A stretch of 64,000 nt of DNA from Chitinophaga rhizophila (GCF_019492185.1 NZ_JAICCF010000001.1:1736001-1800000); one strand, 5' to 3'; positions 9,938-19,111 are shown, counted from the stretch's first letter. Translations and numbers: made by a program. Notes: generated from the sequence alone by a model not told the origin.

Positions 9938-10786
9938 CTATTTCTTGTCCCAACGCTTTCCAAACTGCACAGCGATGTAGGCATTAAAGAAAAATTTCTT
10001 ACCGTCCTGATCGACCATAATCTTCACATCTTTCGTGTAATACTCTGCATTTACACCCACTTCCAGGGCGCTTACTACTTCATTAAATCGCGCCCAGTCA
10101 AAGCGAAGACCCGTTTTGGCATGTACTCCGGGGTTAAAGCTGACTTCTCCCCAGCCCTTACCAAAACCAGCCCCTCCGATAATGGAAGACCTGTCCATAA
10201 ATGCCTGATCATATAATGGATCCTGGCCATATTTGACCTGGACACCCCTTTCCGTGTTAGGGTCTACTATATTCAGATAGTAAGGTTTCTGGAGACCGGC
10301 AGAAATACCACCATAATAAATGGCATTTACAAGTACACCATTTTTATTGCCCTTGCCCCCTATCAGCCGCTGCTGACCAACACCAACCTTCACCTGGTAG
10401 AAATTATTCTGCTTACCGAAGATATAAGGCTTCTCAGAATAGATAAAACCATATGCATCAACATCTTTCAACGCACCTGGCTTTTTATCCTCTTTCGGAT
10501 TCTTCTTTTCACCAAACTCAAACTGTGCATAGGTCACTTTCGTTCTGCTTTTTCTCCAGCCCAGTTCAAAAAAACCGCCCCAGCCGTCCGTATTGATACG
10601 GCCACCTAAAGAAAATTCACGCTGATACAGGTTCTCTCCTTCTTCCAGCTGCTTGAACAATGAAATCCGCTTCAGCTTGCGTTCCTCCCGTTGTTCCCTT
10701 TTTGAAGGAGCGTTTGTATTGGAACTCTGGGCATACAAACCACCCGCCATGGCCACTAAAAGCAAGGATAAGTATAGTCTTTTCAC
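9938..10786 (-). CDS. Exported protein of unknown function, probable outer membrane beta-barrel
   Basis: 282 residues with a GTG start, chosen because it gives an ideal signal peptide (KRLYLSLLLVAMAGGLYAQ). After a basic segment (KREQREERKLKR) the sequence alternates short strands rich in Gly, Tyr and Phe (for example GGRINTDGWGGFFELGWRKS, YGGISAGLQKPYYLN) and ends in FNAYIAVQFGKRWDKK, typical of barrel-like outer membrane proteins. I do not recognise a named family. It shares its transcription direction and a 41-base spacing with lipA downstream, but nothing suggests a role in lipoylation. Confidence 0.7.
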   Translation of the reverse strand: MKRLYLSLLLVAMAGGLYAQSSNTNAPSKREQREERKLKRISLFKQLEEGENLYQREFSLGGRINTDGWGGFFELGWRKSRTKVTYAQFEFGEKKNPKEDKKPGALKDVDAYGFIYSEKPYIFGKQNNFYQVKVGVGQQRLIGGKGNKNGVLVNAIYYGGISAGLQKPYYLNIVDPNTERGVQVKYGQDPLYDQAFMDRSSIIGGAGFGKGWGEVSFNPGVHAKTGLRFDWARFNEVVSALEVGVNAEYYTKDVKIMVDQDGKKFFFNAYIAVQFGKRWDKK

Positions 10787-10979
10787 CTGTGTAGATTTGT
10801 TTTGTTAAGGGAGTATAGCCTCCCGGCTATGCTATATAAACGCAAGGGGCACTATATTGGTATGCCTGCTGTTACAAACCTACACGTTTTTTCTTTCATG
10901 TGTAAATTTGTTTTAGTTTGTAAACCCACGCCCATGTATATATAACGCGTGGATGTCAAAATGGTTACAGGATCCAGTG

Positions 10980-12290
10980 TTATGCTATTCCGCTTCTTAA
11001 TAAACGTGCTCCCACCGCACATTCCAGGCACCGCTTCTGCTCACAGTACCCCTGTTTTAACTGCAGCAAAGCCTGTGTCTCTCCTGCTGATCCCGAGGGA
11101 ATACCAATGGCTTCCCAACCATGTATCAGGTGATTGTCTTCCGGTGGCAGCTGCCCTAAAAAACTAATCGCCTGCTCCTGCCGCAGACTATCCTTTTTCT
11201 CCCTGCCATACATATATAATAATGGCAGTACAATGTTGATCAGCATAGCATGTACTGCACGTCTTCCCGGCAGCCGGGTACGCGCCACTGGTACTCCCAG
11301 CCGGTAGTGAGTATGCCAGTAATCTGCCGGTTGCACCGCCAGCAGTCGTTCCAGGCTATTCACATCAGGAGCTTCCAGTATACTGGAAAACAACCGGTTA
11401 TGCTGATGTAGCAGTGCTGCCATTGTAGCTATCCTTACTGAAGGAAAGGAAGCTGGCCGCATCCGCAGCCACTTCCACCGCTGCCCTTCCAGTGGGGTCA
11501 GCTTATACTTATGCCGCAGGTAGGCATATTCTTCCTGCAGGCGCTGCATATAATGATCCGGCGCTATATTTCTTGGGCTGTTTGTTAACATGCCGGCTTG
11601 TCCAAACAACAATGCCTCCAGCCGCACCATATCCTGCTGATGGCGCAGCAGCAACTTATACGGCAAAGACATAGCCAGTTCCAGAAACAGCTCCCCGTTC
11701 ACCGGCAATCCTAACCCCCTGGCCAGCGCCCTGTAACATACTTCGTCCCAGTCTGCCTGCGTCTGTACCAGCCAGGTATGAAACATGGCTGCTCTTTGCT
11801 CCAGCCGCTCTATGAGCAGCCGGTCTTTCCAGCCGGTCCATACCAGGGAAGGAACTTCTCTGACAGAACCGGCGCAGGGAATGAAAGCAGCAGATTGCCG
11901 TAACCATTCATACCGGTGCAACAGCAACTTAGGAATACAATGGCGCAGTTCCAATACAGGAATGCCCTGGGTATGTGTCACATCCATATCATGCTCAAAG
12001 ACAATATGCAGTACCACATTCCGGTATTGCAGATTGTGCTGATGTCCATGCCGGAACCAATCAGACGTTTTCAGATGTAATTCAACATTTCCCACCCATA
12101 GGGTACGGCCTATGCGGATACGTGCGCCGGTAAAATCTGGTCCGGCATGCCGGTTCAGTCGCCCGGGATAATCAATTTGTACATGCTCGCCTTCAAGTGT
12201 GGTCAGTCCTGATTGGGTGAAAAGGCGAAATTGCCAGATGTGCTGGAACAGGTCCTCTGACATCAGCGGATCAACAGGTGCAATGGTCAT
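10980..12290 (-). CDS. DUF2851 family protein
   Basis: 436 residues. The N-terminal segment (EDLFQHIWQFRLFTQSGLTT, then PGRLNRHAGPDFTGARIRIG, then WVGNVELHLKTSDWFRHGH) is the hallmark of DUF2851, a soluble family found mainly in Bacteroidota with no established function. The Asp and His residues in the VELHLKTSDW and YRNVVLHIVFEHD region resemble a metal- or nuclease-like core, but that is only an impression. The gene is divergent from the SAM riboswitch unit and has no obvious operon partner. Confidence 0.85.
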   Translation of the reverse strand: MTIAPVDPLMSEDLFQHIWQFRLFTQSGLTTLEGEHVQIDYPGRLNRHAGPDFTGARIRIGRTLWVGNVELHLKTSDWFRHGHQHNLQYRNVVLHIVFEHDMDVTHTQGIPVLELRHCIPKLLLHRYEWLRQSAAFIPCAGSVREVPSLVWTGWKDRLLIERLEQRAAMFHTWLVQTQADWDEVCYRALARGLGLPVNGELFLELAMSLPYKLLLRHQQDMVRLEALLFGQAGMLTNSPRNIAPDHYMQRLQEEYAYLRHKYKLTPLEGQRWKWLRMRPASFPSVRIATMAALLHQHNRLFSSILEAPDVNSLERLLAVQPADYWHTHYRLGVPVARTRLPGRRAVHAMLINIVLPLLYMYGREKKDSLRQEQAISFLGQLPPEDNHLIHGWEAIGIPSGSAGETQALLQLKQGYCEQKRCLECAVGARLLRSGIA

Positions 12291-12382
12291 AATTGGTTGG
12301 TTAACAGAAACAATAATCGTCTGACTCGATCTATCAAATTAGTGAAAATAAAGAGACGTCCAAAAAATTTAAAAAATTGCTA

Positions 12383-12415
12383 TTTGGAAATTTGATGAAA
12401 GTACCCTTAACTTTG
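12383..12415 (+). promoter_or_regulatory. Bacteroidota-type promoter for the SAM-riboswitch transcript
   Basis: TTTG at 12383-12386, 21 bases, then TAACTTTG at 12408-12415, a full match to the phylum's -33/-7 pattern. Transcription should start a few bases before the riboswitch begins at 12435. Confidence 0.8.
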
Positions 12416-12434
12416 CACCCAGTTCTTACACATG

Positions 12435-12553
12435 ACTTATCCAGAAAGGCGGAGGGACTTGGCCCTGCGATGCCTTAGCAACCAACCTGTAGCGATACAG
12501 GGAAAGGTGCTAATTCCGGCCCCGGTTATACATATGACCGAGGGAAGATAAGT
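12435..12553 (+). ncRNA. SAM-I (S-box) riboswitch
   Basis: Conserved S-box segments occur in order: P1 5' strand ACTTATC (12435-12441), the AGAAAGGCGGAGGGA kink-turn side, GCCCTGCGATGCC, TTAGCAACC, AAAGGTGCTAATTCCG, and the P1 3' strand GATAAGT (12547-12553), which pairs perfectly with the 5' strand. The class binds S-adenosylmethionine and shuts off methionine/sulfur genes. A terminator follows, so the switch is expected to act on transcription of the transsulfuration gene at 12712. Confidence 0.95.
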
Positions 12554-12590
12554 TGGCAGAGATTGATATTCACTGTAATAAAATACTTGA

Positions 12591-12621
12591 AGGCTCTTCC
12601 AACAACGGAAGGGCTTTTTTT
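12591..12621 (+). terminator. Riboswitch expression-platform terminator
   Basis: A 10-bp stem (12591-12600 with 12607-12616, two G-T pairs), loop AACAAC, and a run of T directly after. It lies between the riboswitch aptamer and the coding region, where a SAM-I expression platform is expected. Confidence 0.85.
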
Positions 12622-12711
12622 ATGCCCGTTCTGGTAGTTATCTGCTTGAATGAATGTCTGATTGTGCGTGTGCCAAACAGGGTTTAAATAACAGTATAAT
12701 TACTTTGAAGA

Positions 12712-13890
12712 TTGAAAATTTCGACTCAATTATTGCATAGTATCCCGGTGGATGAGTTAACAGGCGCTATCTCTGTTCCTATCTACCAGACCTCCACTTT
12801 CGTACAGGAGTCTCCCGGGATTAACAAAGGCTTCGAGTTTTCCCGTGCCAATAATCCTACCCGTAAAGTATTGGAAAATCTGATCTGCGGTCTGGAAGAA
12901 GGACATGCAGGCTTCGCCTTCGCCAGCGGCATGGCAGCAATTGATGCTGTTATGAAACTACTCAAAACCGGAGATGAAATTATGGCTGTTGAAGACACCT
13001 ATGGCGGTATCTTCCAGATGTTCCAGCACATGTTTGAACGCTTTGGTATCAAAGCCAATTTTGTTGATACCAGCAATACAGATAAAGTACTGGCAGCCAT
13101 CACTCCAAACACCAGGATGATCTGGCTGGAATCTCCTACCAACCCTACCCTGCGCATCTCTGATATCAAATCTATCAGCAAGATAGCCAAACAACATAAT
13201 GTACTGCTGGTAGTTGATAATACGCTCTGTACACCACTGATCCAGCAACCTATGCCACTGGGCGCTGACATCGTTATTCACAGTGCCACCAAATACCTTG
13301 CAGGACATACAGACGTTATTGCAGGTCTGGTAGTAGTCAATTCAAAAACACTGGCAGATCAGCTACGCTTTAACCAGAACATTTCCGGTAGTATTCTCAG
13401 TCCGTTTGAAGCATGGCTCACTATCCGCGGTATAGAAACATTGTGCCTCCGCCTGGACAAACAATGCAGCAATGCAATGGCCATCGCTACCTGGCTGTCT
13501 GCACATCCTGCCGTGGATAAAGTGTATTACCCCGGACTCAGTACACATAAAAATCATCACATCGCCCGCAAACAGCAAAAGCAATACGGTGCGCTGGTCA
13601 GCTTCTCCCTGAAGAATGACAATATTAAAAATGCTATCCGCGTAGTCAATGCAACGAAACTGTTCAAACTCGCTGAAAGCTTTGGTGGTGTAAAAAGCAT
13701 GCTGGATCATCCTGCCACCATGACACACCGCAACATCCCTGAAGATTTCCGCAAGAAGACAGGCCTGCAGGACTCCTGCATCCGGTTATCTGTAGGTATT
13801 GAAGATGCAGAAGACCTCATTAATGATCTCAAACAGGCGCTGGATAAACTCAATCTGCCCGCAGGAAAAACAATGACGGTACTACAGTAA
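12712..13890 (+). CDS. Transsulfuration PLP enzyme (cystathionine gamma-synthase/lyase family)
   Basis: 392 residues, full length for the Cys/Met metabolism PLP family. The Schiff-base lysine is K194 in HSATKYLAGHTD; FSRANNPTRKVLE and ASGMAAIDAV are the phosphate- and cofactor-binding signatures. The active-site Tyr loop reads DTYGGIFQMF with Gly rather than the Cys of methionine gamma-lyase, favouring cystathionine synthase or lyase. Which one cannot be settled; the SAM riboswitch and the homoserine dehydrogenase gene next door favour methionine synthesis from activated homoserine. The first in-frame start is TTG at 12712; a stop lies two codons upstream and the first ATG is codon 74, so TTG initiation is forced by homology of the N-terminus (KISTQLLHSIPVDELTGAIS). 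Confidence 0.9.
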   Translation: MKISTQLLHSIPVDELTGAISVPIYQTSTFVQESPGINKGFEFSRANNPTRKVLENLICGLEEGHAGFAFASGMAAIDAVMKLLKTGDEIMAVEDTYGGIFQMFQHMFERFGIKANFVDTSNTDKVLAAITPNTRMIWLESPTNPTLRISDIKSISKIAKQHNVLLVVDNTLCTPLIQQPMPLGADIVIHSATKYLAGHTDVIAGLVVVNSKTLADQLRFNQNISGSILSPFEAWLTIRGIETLCLRLDKQCSNAMAIATWLSAHPAVDKVYYPGLSTHKNHHIARKQQKQYGALVSFSLKNDNIKNAIRVVNATKLFKLAESFGGVKSMLDHPATMTHRNIPEDFRKKTGLQDSCIRLSVGIEDAEDLINDLKQALDKLNLPAGKTMTVLQ

Positions 13891-13900
13891 CAATTTCTTT

Positions 13901-13936
13901 TAAAAGCAGGTTATATAACAGCATAACTGCTTTTAT
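13901..13936 (+). terminator. Probable hairpin terminator after the transsulfuration gene
   Basis: A 13-bp stem with one bulged G (13901-13914 with 13923-13935) and a short loop. The T-rich end is part of the stem, so termination strength is uncertain and read-through into the homoserine dehydrogenase gene is possible. Confidence 0.45.
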
Positions 13937-14055
13937 CAGACTACTGTCTGCACCCGCAGGGACAATATATTCTTACAACATTTTTCATCATAAAGCAGCA
14001 CCATTTTATCAACCAGCTGCATTTAAAAGGAAAGTATAAGCACTAAGTATACAAC

Positions 14056-15252
14056 ATGGAAAACAAGATCATCAATTTAGGTATTTTCGGATTTGGTTGT
14101 GTGGGACAAGGGTTATACGAGGTACTGAACAGGACTAAAGGTATCAATGCCCGTATCAAAAAGATATGTATCAAAGATCCAAACAAGCCGCGTCCTATTG
14201 ACGCCAGTTATTTCACTACCGACAAAAATGAAATTCTCAATGACCCCACCATTGACGTGGTAGTTGAGCTGATCAATGAAACTGACGCTGCATTTGAAAT
14301 AGTAAGCACTGCCCTGCGCAATGGTAAAGCCGTTGTAAGCGCCAGCAAACGCATGATCGCAGAAAACCTGCCTGCACTGTATCAGCTGCAAGTAGAAAAC
14401 AAAGTGCCTTTCCTTTATGAGGCATCCAGCTGTGCAAGTATTCCTATCATCCGCAACCTGGAAGAATACTATGATAATGATCTGCTGAATGCTGTAGAAG
14501 GTATCTGTAACGGATCTACCAACTACATCCTTACCAAAATATTTGAAGAAAACTGGAGCTTTGAGACTGCCTTAAAACAGGCTCAGGACAAAGGTTTCGC
14601 AGAAACTGATCCTACGCTTGATATCGAAGGTTATGATCCGAAATTCAAGATCGTTATCCTGCTGCTGCACGCCTTCGGTACATTCGTGAAGCCAGAAGAA
14701 GTATTCAACTTCGGCATCCATCACCTGAACGATTTCGATATACAGTTTGCCAAACAACGTAACTGCACTATTAAACTGATAGGTAACTGCCGCAGGCAGA
14801 ACGGGCATGTAAATGCATATGTATTGCCTCACCTGATCCGTGAACATAATCTGCTGTACGATGTTTATAATGAATATAACGGCGTACTGCTGGAAAGTGC
14901 TTTCACTGACAAACAGTTCTTTGTAGGTAAAGGCGCAGGTGGTACCGCTACAGGTAGCGCAGTATTGTCAGATATTTCTGCTTTGCTGTACAACTACCGT
15001 TATGAATATAAAAAGATCAAACAGTCCAATCAGCCTGCATTTACAAATGATGTACAGCTGAAGATATACCTGCGTTACAGCAATGCATCACAGGTACACC
15101 TGACAGACTTCTATAACATCTCTGAGAAGTACGAATCTTCCACCTACAGCTATGTGGTAGGCGTGATCAATCTGCAGAAGCTGAAAGATGCAGACTGGTT
15201 AAAAAATAAAGATGTAAATCTGTTGGTACTGGGTGAAGATCATTCCCGCTAG
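14056..15252 (+). CDS. hom: Homoserine dehydrogenase
   Basis: 398 residues. Catalyses NAD(P)H-dependent reduction of aspartate semialdehyde to homoserine, the branch point to Met, Thr and Ile. The Rossmann motif is GFGCVGQGL near residues 12-20, the family signature NGSTNYILTKI is near residue 155, and the substrate-binding ETDPTLDIEGYDPKFK segment follows. The C-terminal extension of roughly 75 residues (after DISALLYNYRY) does not show a clear ACT-domain pattern but may be a degenerate one. There is no aspartokinase fusion. It lies 165 bases after the transsulfuration gene, in the same direction, so it may share the SAM-controlled transcript. A strong terminator follows. Confidence 0.92.
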   Translation: MENKIINLGIFGFGCVGQGLYEVLNRTKGINARIKKICIKDPNKPRPIDASYFTTDKNEILNDPTIDVVVELINETDAAFEIVSTALRNGKAVVSASKRMIAENLPALYQLQVENKVPFLYEASSCASIPIIRNLEEYYDNDLLNAVEGICNGSTNYILTKIFEENWSFETALKQAQDKGFAETDPTLDIEGYDPKFKIVILLLHAFGTFVKPEEVFNFGIHHLNDFDIQFAKQRNCTIKLIGNCRRQNGHVNAYVLPHLIREHNLLYDVYNEYNGVLLESAFTDKQFFVGKGAGGTATGSAVLSDISALLYNYRYEYKKIKQSNQPAFTNDVQLKIYLRYSNASQVHLTDFYNISEKYESSTYSYVVGVINLQKLKDADWLKNKDVNLLVLGEDHSR

Positions 15253-15283
15253 TCATCGTTTAATCAGCCATATATTAGCAAGT

Positions 15284-15316
15284 AAGCGCCCGGTGTATGC
15301 CGGGCGCTTCTTTTTT
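15284..15316 (+). terminator. Strong intrinsic terminator after hom
   Basis: A perfect 10-bp GC-rich stem (15284-15293 with 15300-15309), loop TGTATG, followed by C and six T. Confidence 0.95.
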
Positions 15317-15321
15317 GTCAT

Positions 15322-15355
15322 AAAAAGAGACGCCTGATCATTGAAAGACCAGGCG
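15322..15355 (-). terminator. Terminator for the thioredoxin-like gene
   Basis: A 9-bp stem (15331-15339 with 15347-15355, one wobble) with A5 on its left side, which is a T-run on the minus strand. It lies 50 bases beyond the stop of the minus-strand gene at 15405. Confidence 0.75.
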
Positions 15356-15404
15356 CTCAGGTTTAAACGGTTAGCATCGGGATAAATAGGACATAGGTAA
15401 TTGC

Positions 15405-16508
15405 TTATAATATTTTTTCCAACGTGGCAGCAAGCGCTTCGCCACGTAATTCTTTTGCGATGATCTTGCCGGATGGATCAATGAGTACATTATATGGGAT
15501 GTAGGGTACCATATAGAGTTTGGCCGCATTATCCTGAAAACGTTTCAGTGATGAAACATGCGTCCATGCGCTGGTACCATCTTTTTCAATGGCCTTCAGC
15601 CACGCCTCTTTATCTCCTTCCGCATCCAGTGAAACACTGAGTATAGTAAAATTGGCATTCTTATATTTGTTGTAAGCCGCTATCAGATACGGACTTTCAG
15701 CTCTGCAAGGCTTACACCAGGAAGCCCAGAACTCCAGCAACACATATTTCCCTTTGAAAGCCGACAGTGTAACCTGATTACCGTTTGCATCATGAGAAGT
15801 AAAGTCTGGCGCGGCAACACCCAATGCTACCCGCTTCCCTTTCCCGATATATGCTTCCAGCTTTTTTGCCTTTTTGGTATTTTTATAGTTATTGGCCAGC
15901 TTACCGAATAACGACTCTCCCTGCGCCGGTGTCAACACGCGCTGAGTGAGCAGATGCTCTAGCGCCGACAGGCTGAAGTAAGACTCCGGATACTGACCAA
16001 TAAATGCGGCGGCCTGCTGATTCTCCTGGTCACGCAGCTGCACATATACCTGCTGCCTTACCTCCTCGCTTGAGTAATGTGCATTTATACTATCCATTAC
16101 TCTTTCAATGATCGCCGCATCGGCTTTCATCGCTTTGTATTCATCATTGATCTTTGATCCCGGGAAAATGGCTTCAGCCAAGGGACCATCACTTTTAATC
16201 AAAATATCTCCGGGCTCAATAAACAGGCGACCTTTATCATACGCTTTTCCATCGGGTGTCTTCGTAATTGCCAGCAGCGCTTCTGTAGGATTGTCTACTT
16301 TTCCTTCTATCACAAAGCGGCCATTGATCATCTCAGTCGAATCCAGCGCAAGACTGTCATTTTCAAGCACAAGTGCAAAGTATACCTTCGCTTGTGGCAG
16401 GGTATTTTTAAACTCGCCGGTGAGGCGAAAGTTATTTTTCTGGGCATTTAACAGGGCAGGAAGTAACAAACTCAGGGCCAGCAAACTTCTTTTCAGAACA
16501 ATGTTCAT
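15405..16508 (-). CDS. Exported DUF4369/thioredoxin-like protein (TlpA/ResA type)
   Basis: 367 residues from the ATG at 16508, which gives the signal peptide MNIVLKRSLLALSLLLPALL ending at NAQ. The open frame runs further upstream but that part has no protein character. Residues 25-90 fit the DUF4369 beta domain common in Bacteroidota (FRLTGEFKN, DSLALDSTEMINGRFVIEG). A helical linker follows, then a thioredoxin fold (about 228-367) with the redox site W264-C-K-P-C268 and the cis-Pro segment VPYIPYNVLIDPSG. It would act in the periplasm as a thiol-disulfide reductant, possibly for cytochrome maturation; the partner is unknown. Single gene with its own terminator. Confidence 0.9.
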   Translation of the reverse strand: MNIVLKRSLLALSLLLPALLNAQKNNFRLTGEFKNTLPQAKVYFALVLENDSLALDSTEMINGRFVIEGKVDNPTEALLAITKTPDGKAYDKGRLFIEPGDILIKSDGPLAEAIFPGSKINDEYKAMKADAAIIERVMDSINAHYSSEEVRQQVYVQLRDQENQQAAAFIGQYPESYFSLSALEHLLTQRVLTPAQGESLFGKLANNYKNTKKAKKLEAYIGKGKRVALGVAAPDFTSHDANGNQVTLSAFKGKYVLLEFWASWCKPCRAESPYLIAAYNKYKNANFTILSVSLDAEGDKEAWLKAIEKDGTSAWTHVSSLKRFQDNAAKLYMVPYIPYNVLIDPSGKIIAKELRGEALAATLEKIL

Positions 16509-16587
16509 GGTGAAAATGTATTTTAATGTTAATCGGGTATAACAATAGAAAGGCATTTCCCCTCTAAATCTTAGCGTCTTTGTTGTA

Positions 16588-16595
16588 TATATTTG
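16588..16595 (+). promoter_or_regulatory. Possible -7 element of the DUF1801 gene
   Basis: TATATTTG matches TAnnTTTG and lies 18 bases before the ATG at 16614. No TTTG was found at the usual -33 distance. Confidence 0.4.
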
Positions 16596-16613
16596 TAAAT
16601 AAATACCGCCGCC

Positions 16614-16976
16614 ATGAAAAACACCGCCCCGGATATCGATTCTTATATTGCAGACTTCCCTGAACATGTACAGGTCTTGCTGCAACAAGTGCGTGCTACT
16701 ATTCATAAAGCAGCGCCGGAAGCGACCGAAGATATTAAGTATGCCATTCCGACCTTTGTACTTAACGGCAACCTGGTACATTTTGCCGCCTTCAAACAGC
16801 ACATAGGCTTCTACCCTACCCCAACAGGTATAGCTGAATTTGAAAACGATCTATCTGTATATAAGCAAGGGAAAGGGTCTGTACAATTTCCTTTAGACCA
16901 GCCTATGCCGCTGGATCTGATTACGCGTATCGTGAAGTACAGGATTAAAAGGATGCAGGAAGAGAAGAAAAAGTAA
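16614..16976 (+). CDS. DUF1801 (YdhG-like) family protein
   Basis: 120 residues. The sequence shows the family features: a helical start (IDSYIADFPEHVQVLLQQVRATIHKAAPEA), the EDIKYAIPTFVLNGNLVHFAAFKQHIGFYP core, and a basic C-terminal helix (LITRIVKYRIKRMQEEKKK). Members include B. subtilis YdhG and FraH-type iron-binding candidates, but the function is not settled. It is a single gene convergent with maf. Confidence 0.88.
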   Translation: MKNTAPDIDSYIADFPEHVQVLLQQVRATIHKAAPEATEDIKYAIPTFVLNGNLVHFAAFKQHIGFYPTPTGIAEFENDLSVYKQGKGSVQFPLDQPMPLDLITRIVKYRIKRMQEEKKK

Positions 16977-17004
16977 GACGACAATCGCCATCTTACTCCT
17001 GTCA

Positions 17005-17583
17005 TTATTTCTTGTTGATTGCCTCAAGGGCTTCTACTACATTACTCACGGGCAACCCCATCACATTATAAAAGCAGCCGTTGATACGATCAATGCCTAC
17101 TGCGCCGATCCATTCCTGGATAGCGTATGCGCCAGCTTTGTCGTATGGTTTGTAAGCGTCCACATAATAAGTGATCTGTTCTGTAGTCAGTGATTTGAAA
17201 TGTACTTCCGTTTCTTTTGAAAAGGCTGTTTCTGTTCCCTTCGCTGTAATCACTACACCTGTAATAACACGGTGTATACGTCCGCCGAGCGCTGACAGTA
17301 TCCTGATAGCATCTTCACGGTCTTTCGGTTTTCCGATAATGGTATCATCAAGTACTACGACCGTATCAGCGGTAATGATGATATCATCTGCGTTACAGAG
17401 GGCCGCAACTGCGGCTGATTTCTGCCGGGCAATGTATACAGGAATTTCGGGAATGGCCATATCCGCAGGAAATGTCTCAGCGGTATCCACCACTTTTACC
17501 TCGAATGGAATACCTGCCTGCTCCAGCAATTGCTTTCTGCGGGGAGACTGGGAAGCTAATATTACATGTTGTCCGGTATACAT
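17005..17583 (-). CDS. maf: Maf-family nucleoside triphosphate pyrophosphatase
   Basis: 192 residues, usual Maf length. The signature LASQSPRRKQLLEQAGI lies at residues 9-25 and the catalytic ADTVVVLDDTIIGKPKD loop at about 69-85, with the Asp base in ADTVV. Maf proteins hydrolyse non-canonical or canonical NTPs to monophosphates, limiting misincorporation, and can slow division. Its start codon overlaps the stop of the upstream prenyltransferase gene by one base (TGATG), so the two are translationally coupled. Confidence 0.95.
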   Translation of the reverse strand: MYTGQHVILASQSPRRKQLLEQAGIPFEVKVVDTAETFPADMAIPEIPVYIARQKSAAVAALCNADDIIITADTVVVLDDTIIGKPKDREDAIRILSALGGRIHRVITGVVITAKGTETAFSKETEVHFKSLTTEQITYYVDAYKPYDKAGAYAIQEWIGAVGIDRINGCFYNVMGLPVSNVVEALEAINKK

Positions 17584-18524
17584 CAGAGTAGTATTTTAAA
17601 GAAGATCATTGATAAGATTCCGGTCAGCATCAGCCATTTCACCAGCGAACTTACCTTGTGATAATGTTCCGGGAGGTGCGCCTTCCTTAGTAAACTGTAA
17701 ATATAAAACACAGGTGCCTGTACCAGCAGGGCCAGGTAAATGATGGCAGACCACCATCCGATAAAGGCGATCCGGATCTGTACCACGAATATCAGTACCA
17801 GCAATGCCAGCATCAATGCATAACAGATCTGTTTAGCCGGATTGACTCCCCATACGATGGGAATAGTACGGCAACCATCTTTACTGTCACCCAGCATATC
17901 TTCCAGGTCTTTCACTATCTCGCGGATCAGCGAAATAACAAAAGCAAACAGGGCATATACACCGATTACCTGTATCAGTTGACGGCCTACAGGAGATAAA
18001 ATTGCTTCAAAGCTTTCATAGATCTGCTTTTCATAAAAGCCCACTACCACTACCGCCAGGGCGGTCAGTAGAGAGATCAGTACATTACCGATCAATACCT
18101 GGCGTTTGAAAGAGGTAGAGTAAAACCAGAGTATAAGTGAGCAGATTACCTGGGTAAATCCAAGATAAATCACCCCAATGCGCCAGGCAACTATGAAACC
18201 GAGAGACACGCCGGCCATATTAAATATGGTGTGCCACGCCATTGCCCACCGGCGGTTAATGATCTTATCAAGCACCATCTTCTCGGGTTTGTTGATGATG
18301 TCTATATTGATGTCGAAGTAGTCATTAATAATATTACCTGCCGCAGCTATCAGTATTGTGGATAATGACAGCAGGCAGAAAGATAGCCAGGACAAGGAGG
18401 GGGCTTCTCCGTTAAATGTCAGTATCGGCGTAACTACGCAGTACTGTAACAGGAATTGTGTCAGGGCTATATATATCAGATTCGGATATCGGATCAGCCT
18501 GAGGAAGGCAGTCAGCAATTTCAT
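17583..18524 (-). CDS. UbiA-family prenyltransferase (geranylgeranylglycerol-phosphate transferase-like)
   Basis: 313 residues with eight or nine membrane helices. Both Asp-rich motifs that bind the Mg-diphosphate are visible: NDYFDINIDIINKPEK near residue 67 and EIVKDLEDMLGDSKDG near residue 200. The NKPEK continuation resembles the digeranylgeranylglycerophosphate-synthase-like UbiA proteins seen in Bacteroidota between maf and a kdsC-like gene. The true acceptor (quinone ring, glycerophosphate ether or other) is unknown. It belongs to the cluster DUF2520, KdsC-like, UbiA, Maf. Confidence 0.9.
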   Translation of the reverse strand: MKLLTAFLRLIRYPNLIYIALTQFLLQYCVVTPILTFNGEAPSLSWLSFCLLSLSTILIAAAGNIINDYFDINIDIINKPEKMVLDKIINRRWAMAWHTIFNMAGVSLGFIVAWRIGVIYLGFTQVICSLILWFYSTSFKRQVLIGNVLISLLTALAVVVVGFYEKQIYESFEAILSPVGRQLIQVIGVYALFAFVISLIREIVKDLEDMLGDSKDGCRTIPIVWGVNPAKQICYALMLALLVLIFVVQIRIAFIGWWSAIIYLALLVQAPVFYIYSLLRKAHLPEHYHKVSSLVKWLMLTGILSMIFFKILL

Positions 18525-18579
18525 AATTTAATAATTGCGGTAAAAATAATTCCGGTTATATATAATATGGTCGCAGCTG

Positions 18580-19101
18580 TTATTTGCTGGCAACCTCCTC
18601 ATCCATCATCCAGTGGTCATTCAGCTTGAGTACTTTTTCGATTACCTCGCGTACGCAGCCATGTCCGCCGTTGACCGGCGATATATACCGGCAGATGCCT
18701 TTAATCTCAGGGGCCGCATCAGCAGGACAAACTGGTAAACCAACCAGTTGCATGGGCCGGTAATCAGGAATATCATCCCCCATAAACAGGATCTCTTCCC
18801 ATTTCAGCTCATTCTCGAAGGCATAGTCCTGCAGTTTTTCCTGCTTATCCAATACCCCCATATATATATCTTTTATTCCCAGCCCCTGCAGGCGGCTGAC
18901 TACACTCTCAGATTTTCCACCGGAGATAATGACTACACGATACCCTTTTCTAACAGCCAGTTGCAAGGCATAACCATCACGGATGTTCATCCTCCGGGAT
19001 TGTTCGCCATTAGGTAGCAGTTGTACGGAACCGTCTGTCAGTACACCATCTACATCAAATACAAAAGTGGAAACAGGTTTAAAGAGTGACAATATGTTCA
19101 T
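18580..19101 (-). CDS. HAD-family phosphatase, KdsC-like
   Basis: 173 residues, cap-less type C0 HAD enzyme. Motif I is FVFDVDGVLTDGSV (nucleophile Asp16 in DVDGV), motif II is VIISGG, and motif IV is FMGDDIPDYRPM. The GHGCVREVIEKVL end is typical of 3-deoxy-D-manno-octulosonate 8-phosphate phosphatase. It probably dephosphorylates KDO-8-P in lipopolysaccharide synthesis, although close relatives act on other sugar phosphates. It lies 55 bases upstream of the UbiA gene. Confidence 0.9.
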   Translation of the reverse strand: MNILSLFKPVSTFVFDVDGVLTDGSVQLLPNGEQSRRMNIRDGYALQLAVRKGYRVVIISGGKSESVVSRLQGLGIKDIYMGVLDKQEKLQDYAFENELKWEEILFMGDDIPDYRPMQLVGLPVCPADAAPEIKGICRYISPVNGGHGCVREVIEKVLKLNDHWMMDEEVASK

Positions 19102-19111
19102 GATATATCAA

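Noticed and set aside
16509..16802. An upstream extension of the thioredoxin-like gene by about 98 codons
   Set aside because: No protein character, and it would bury a perfect signal peptide; it also overlaps the divergent DUF1801 gene.
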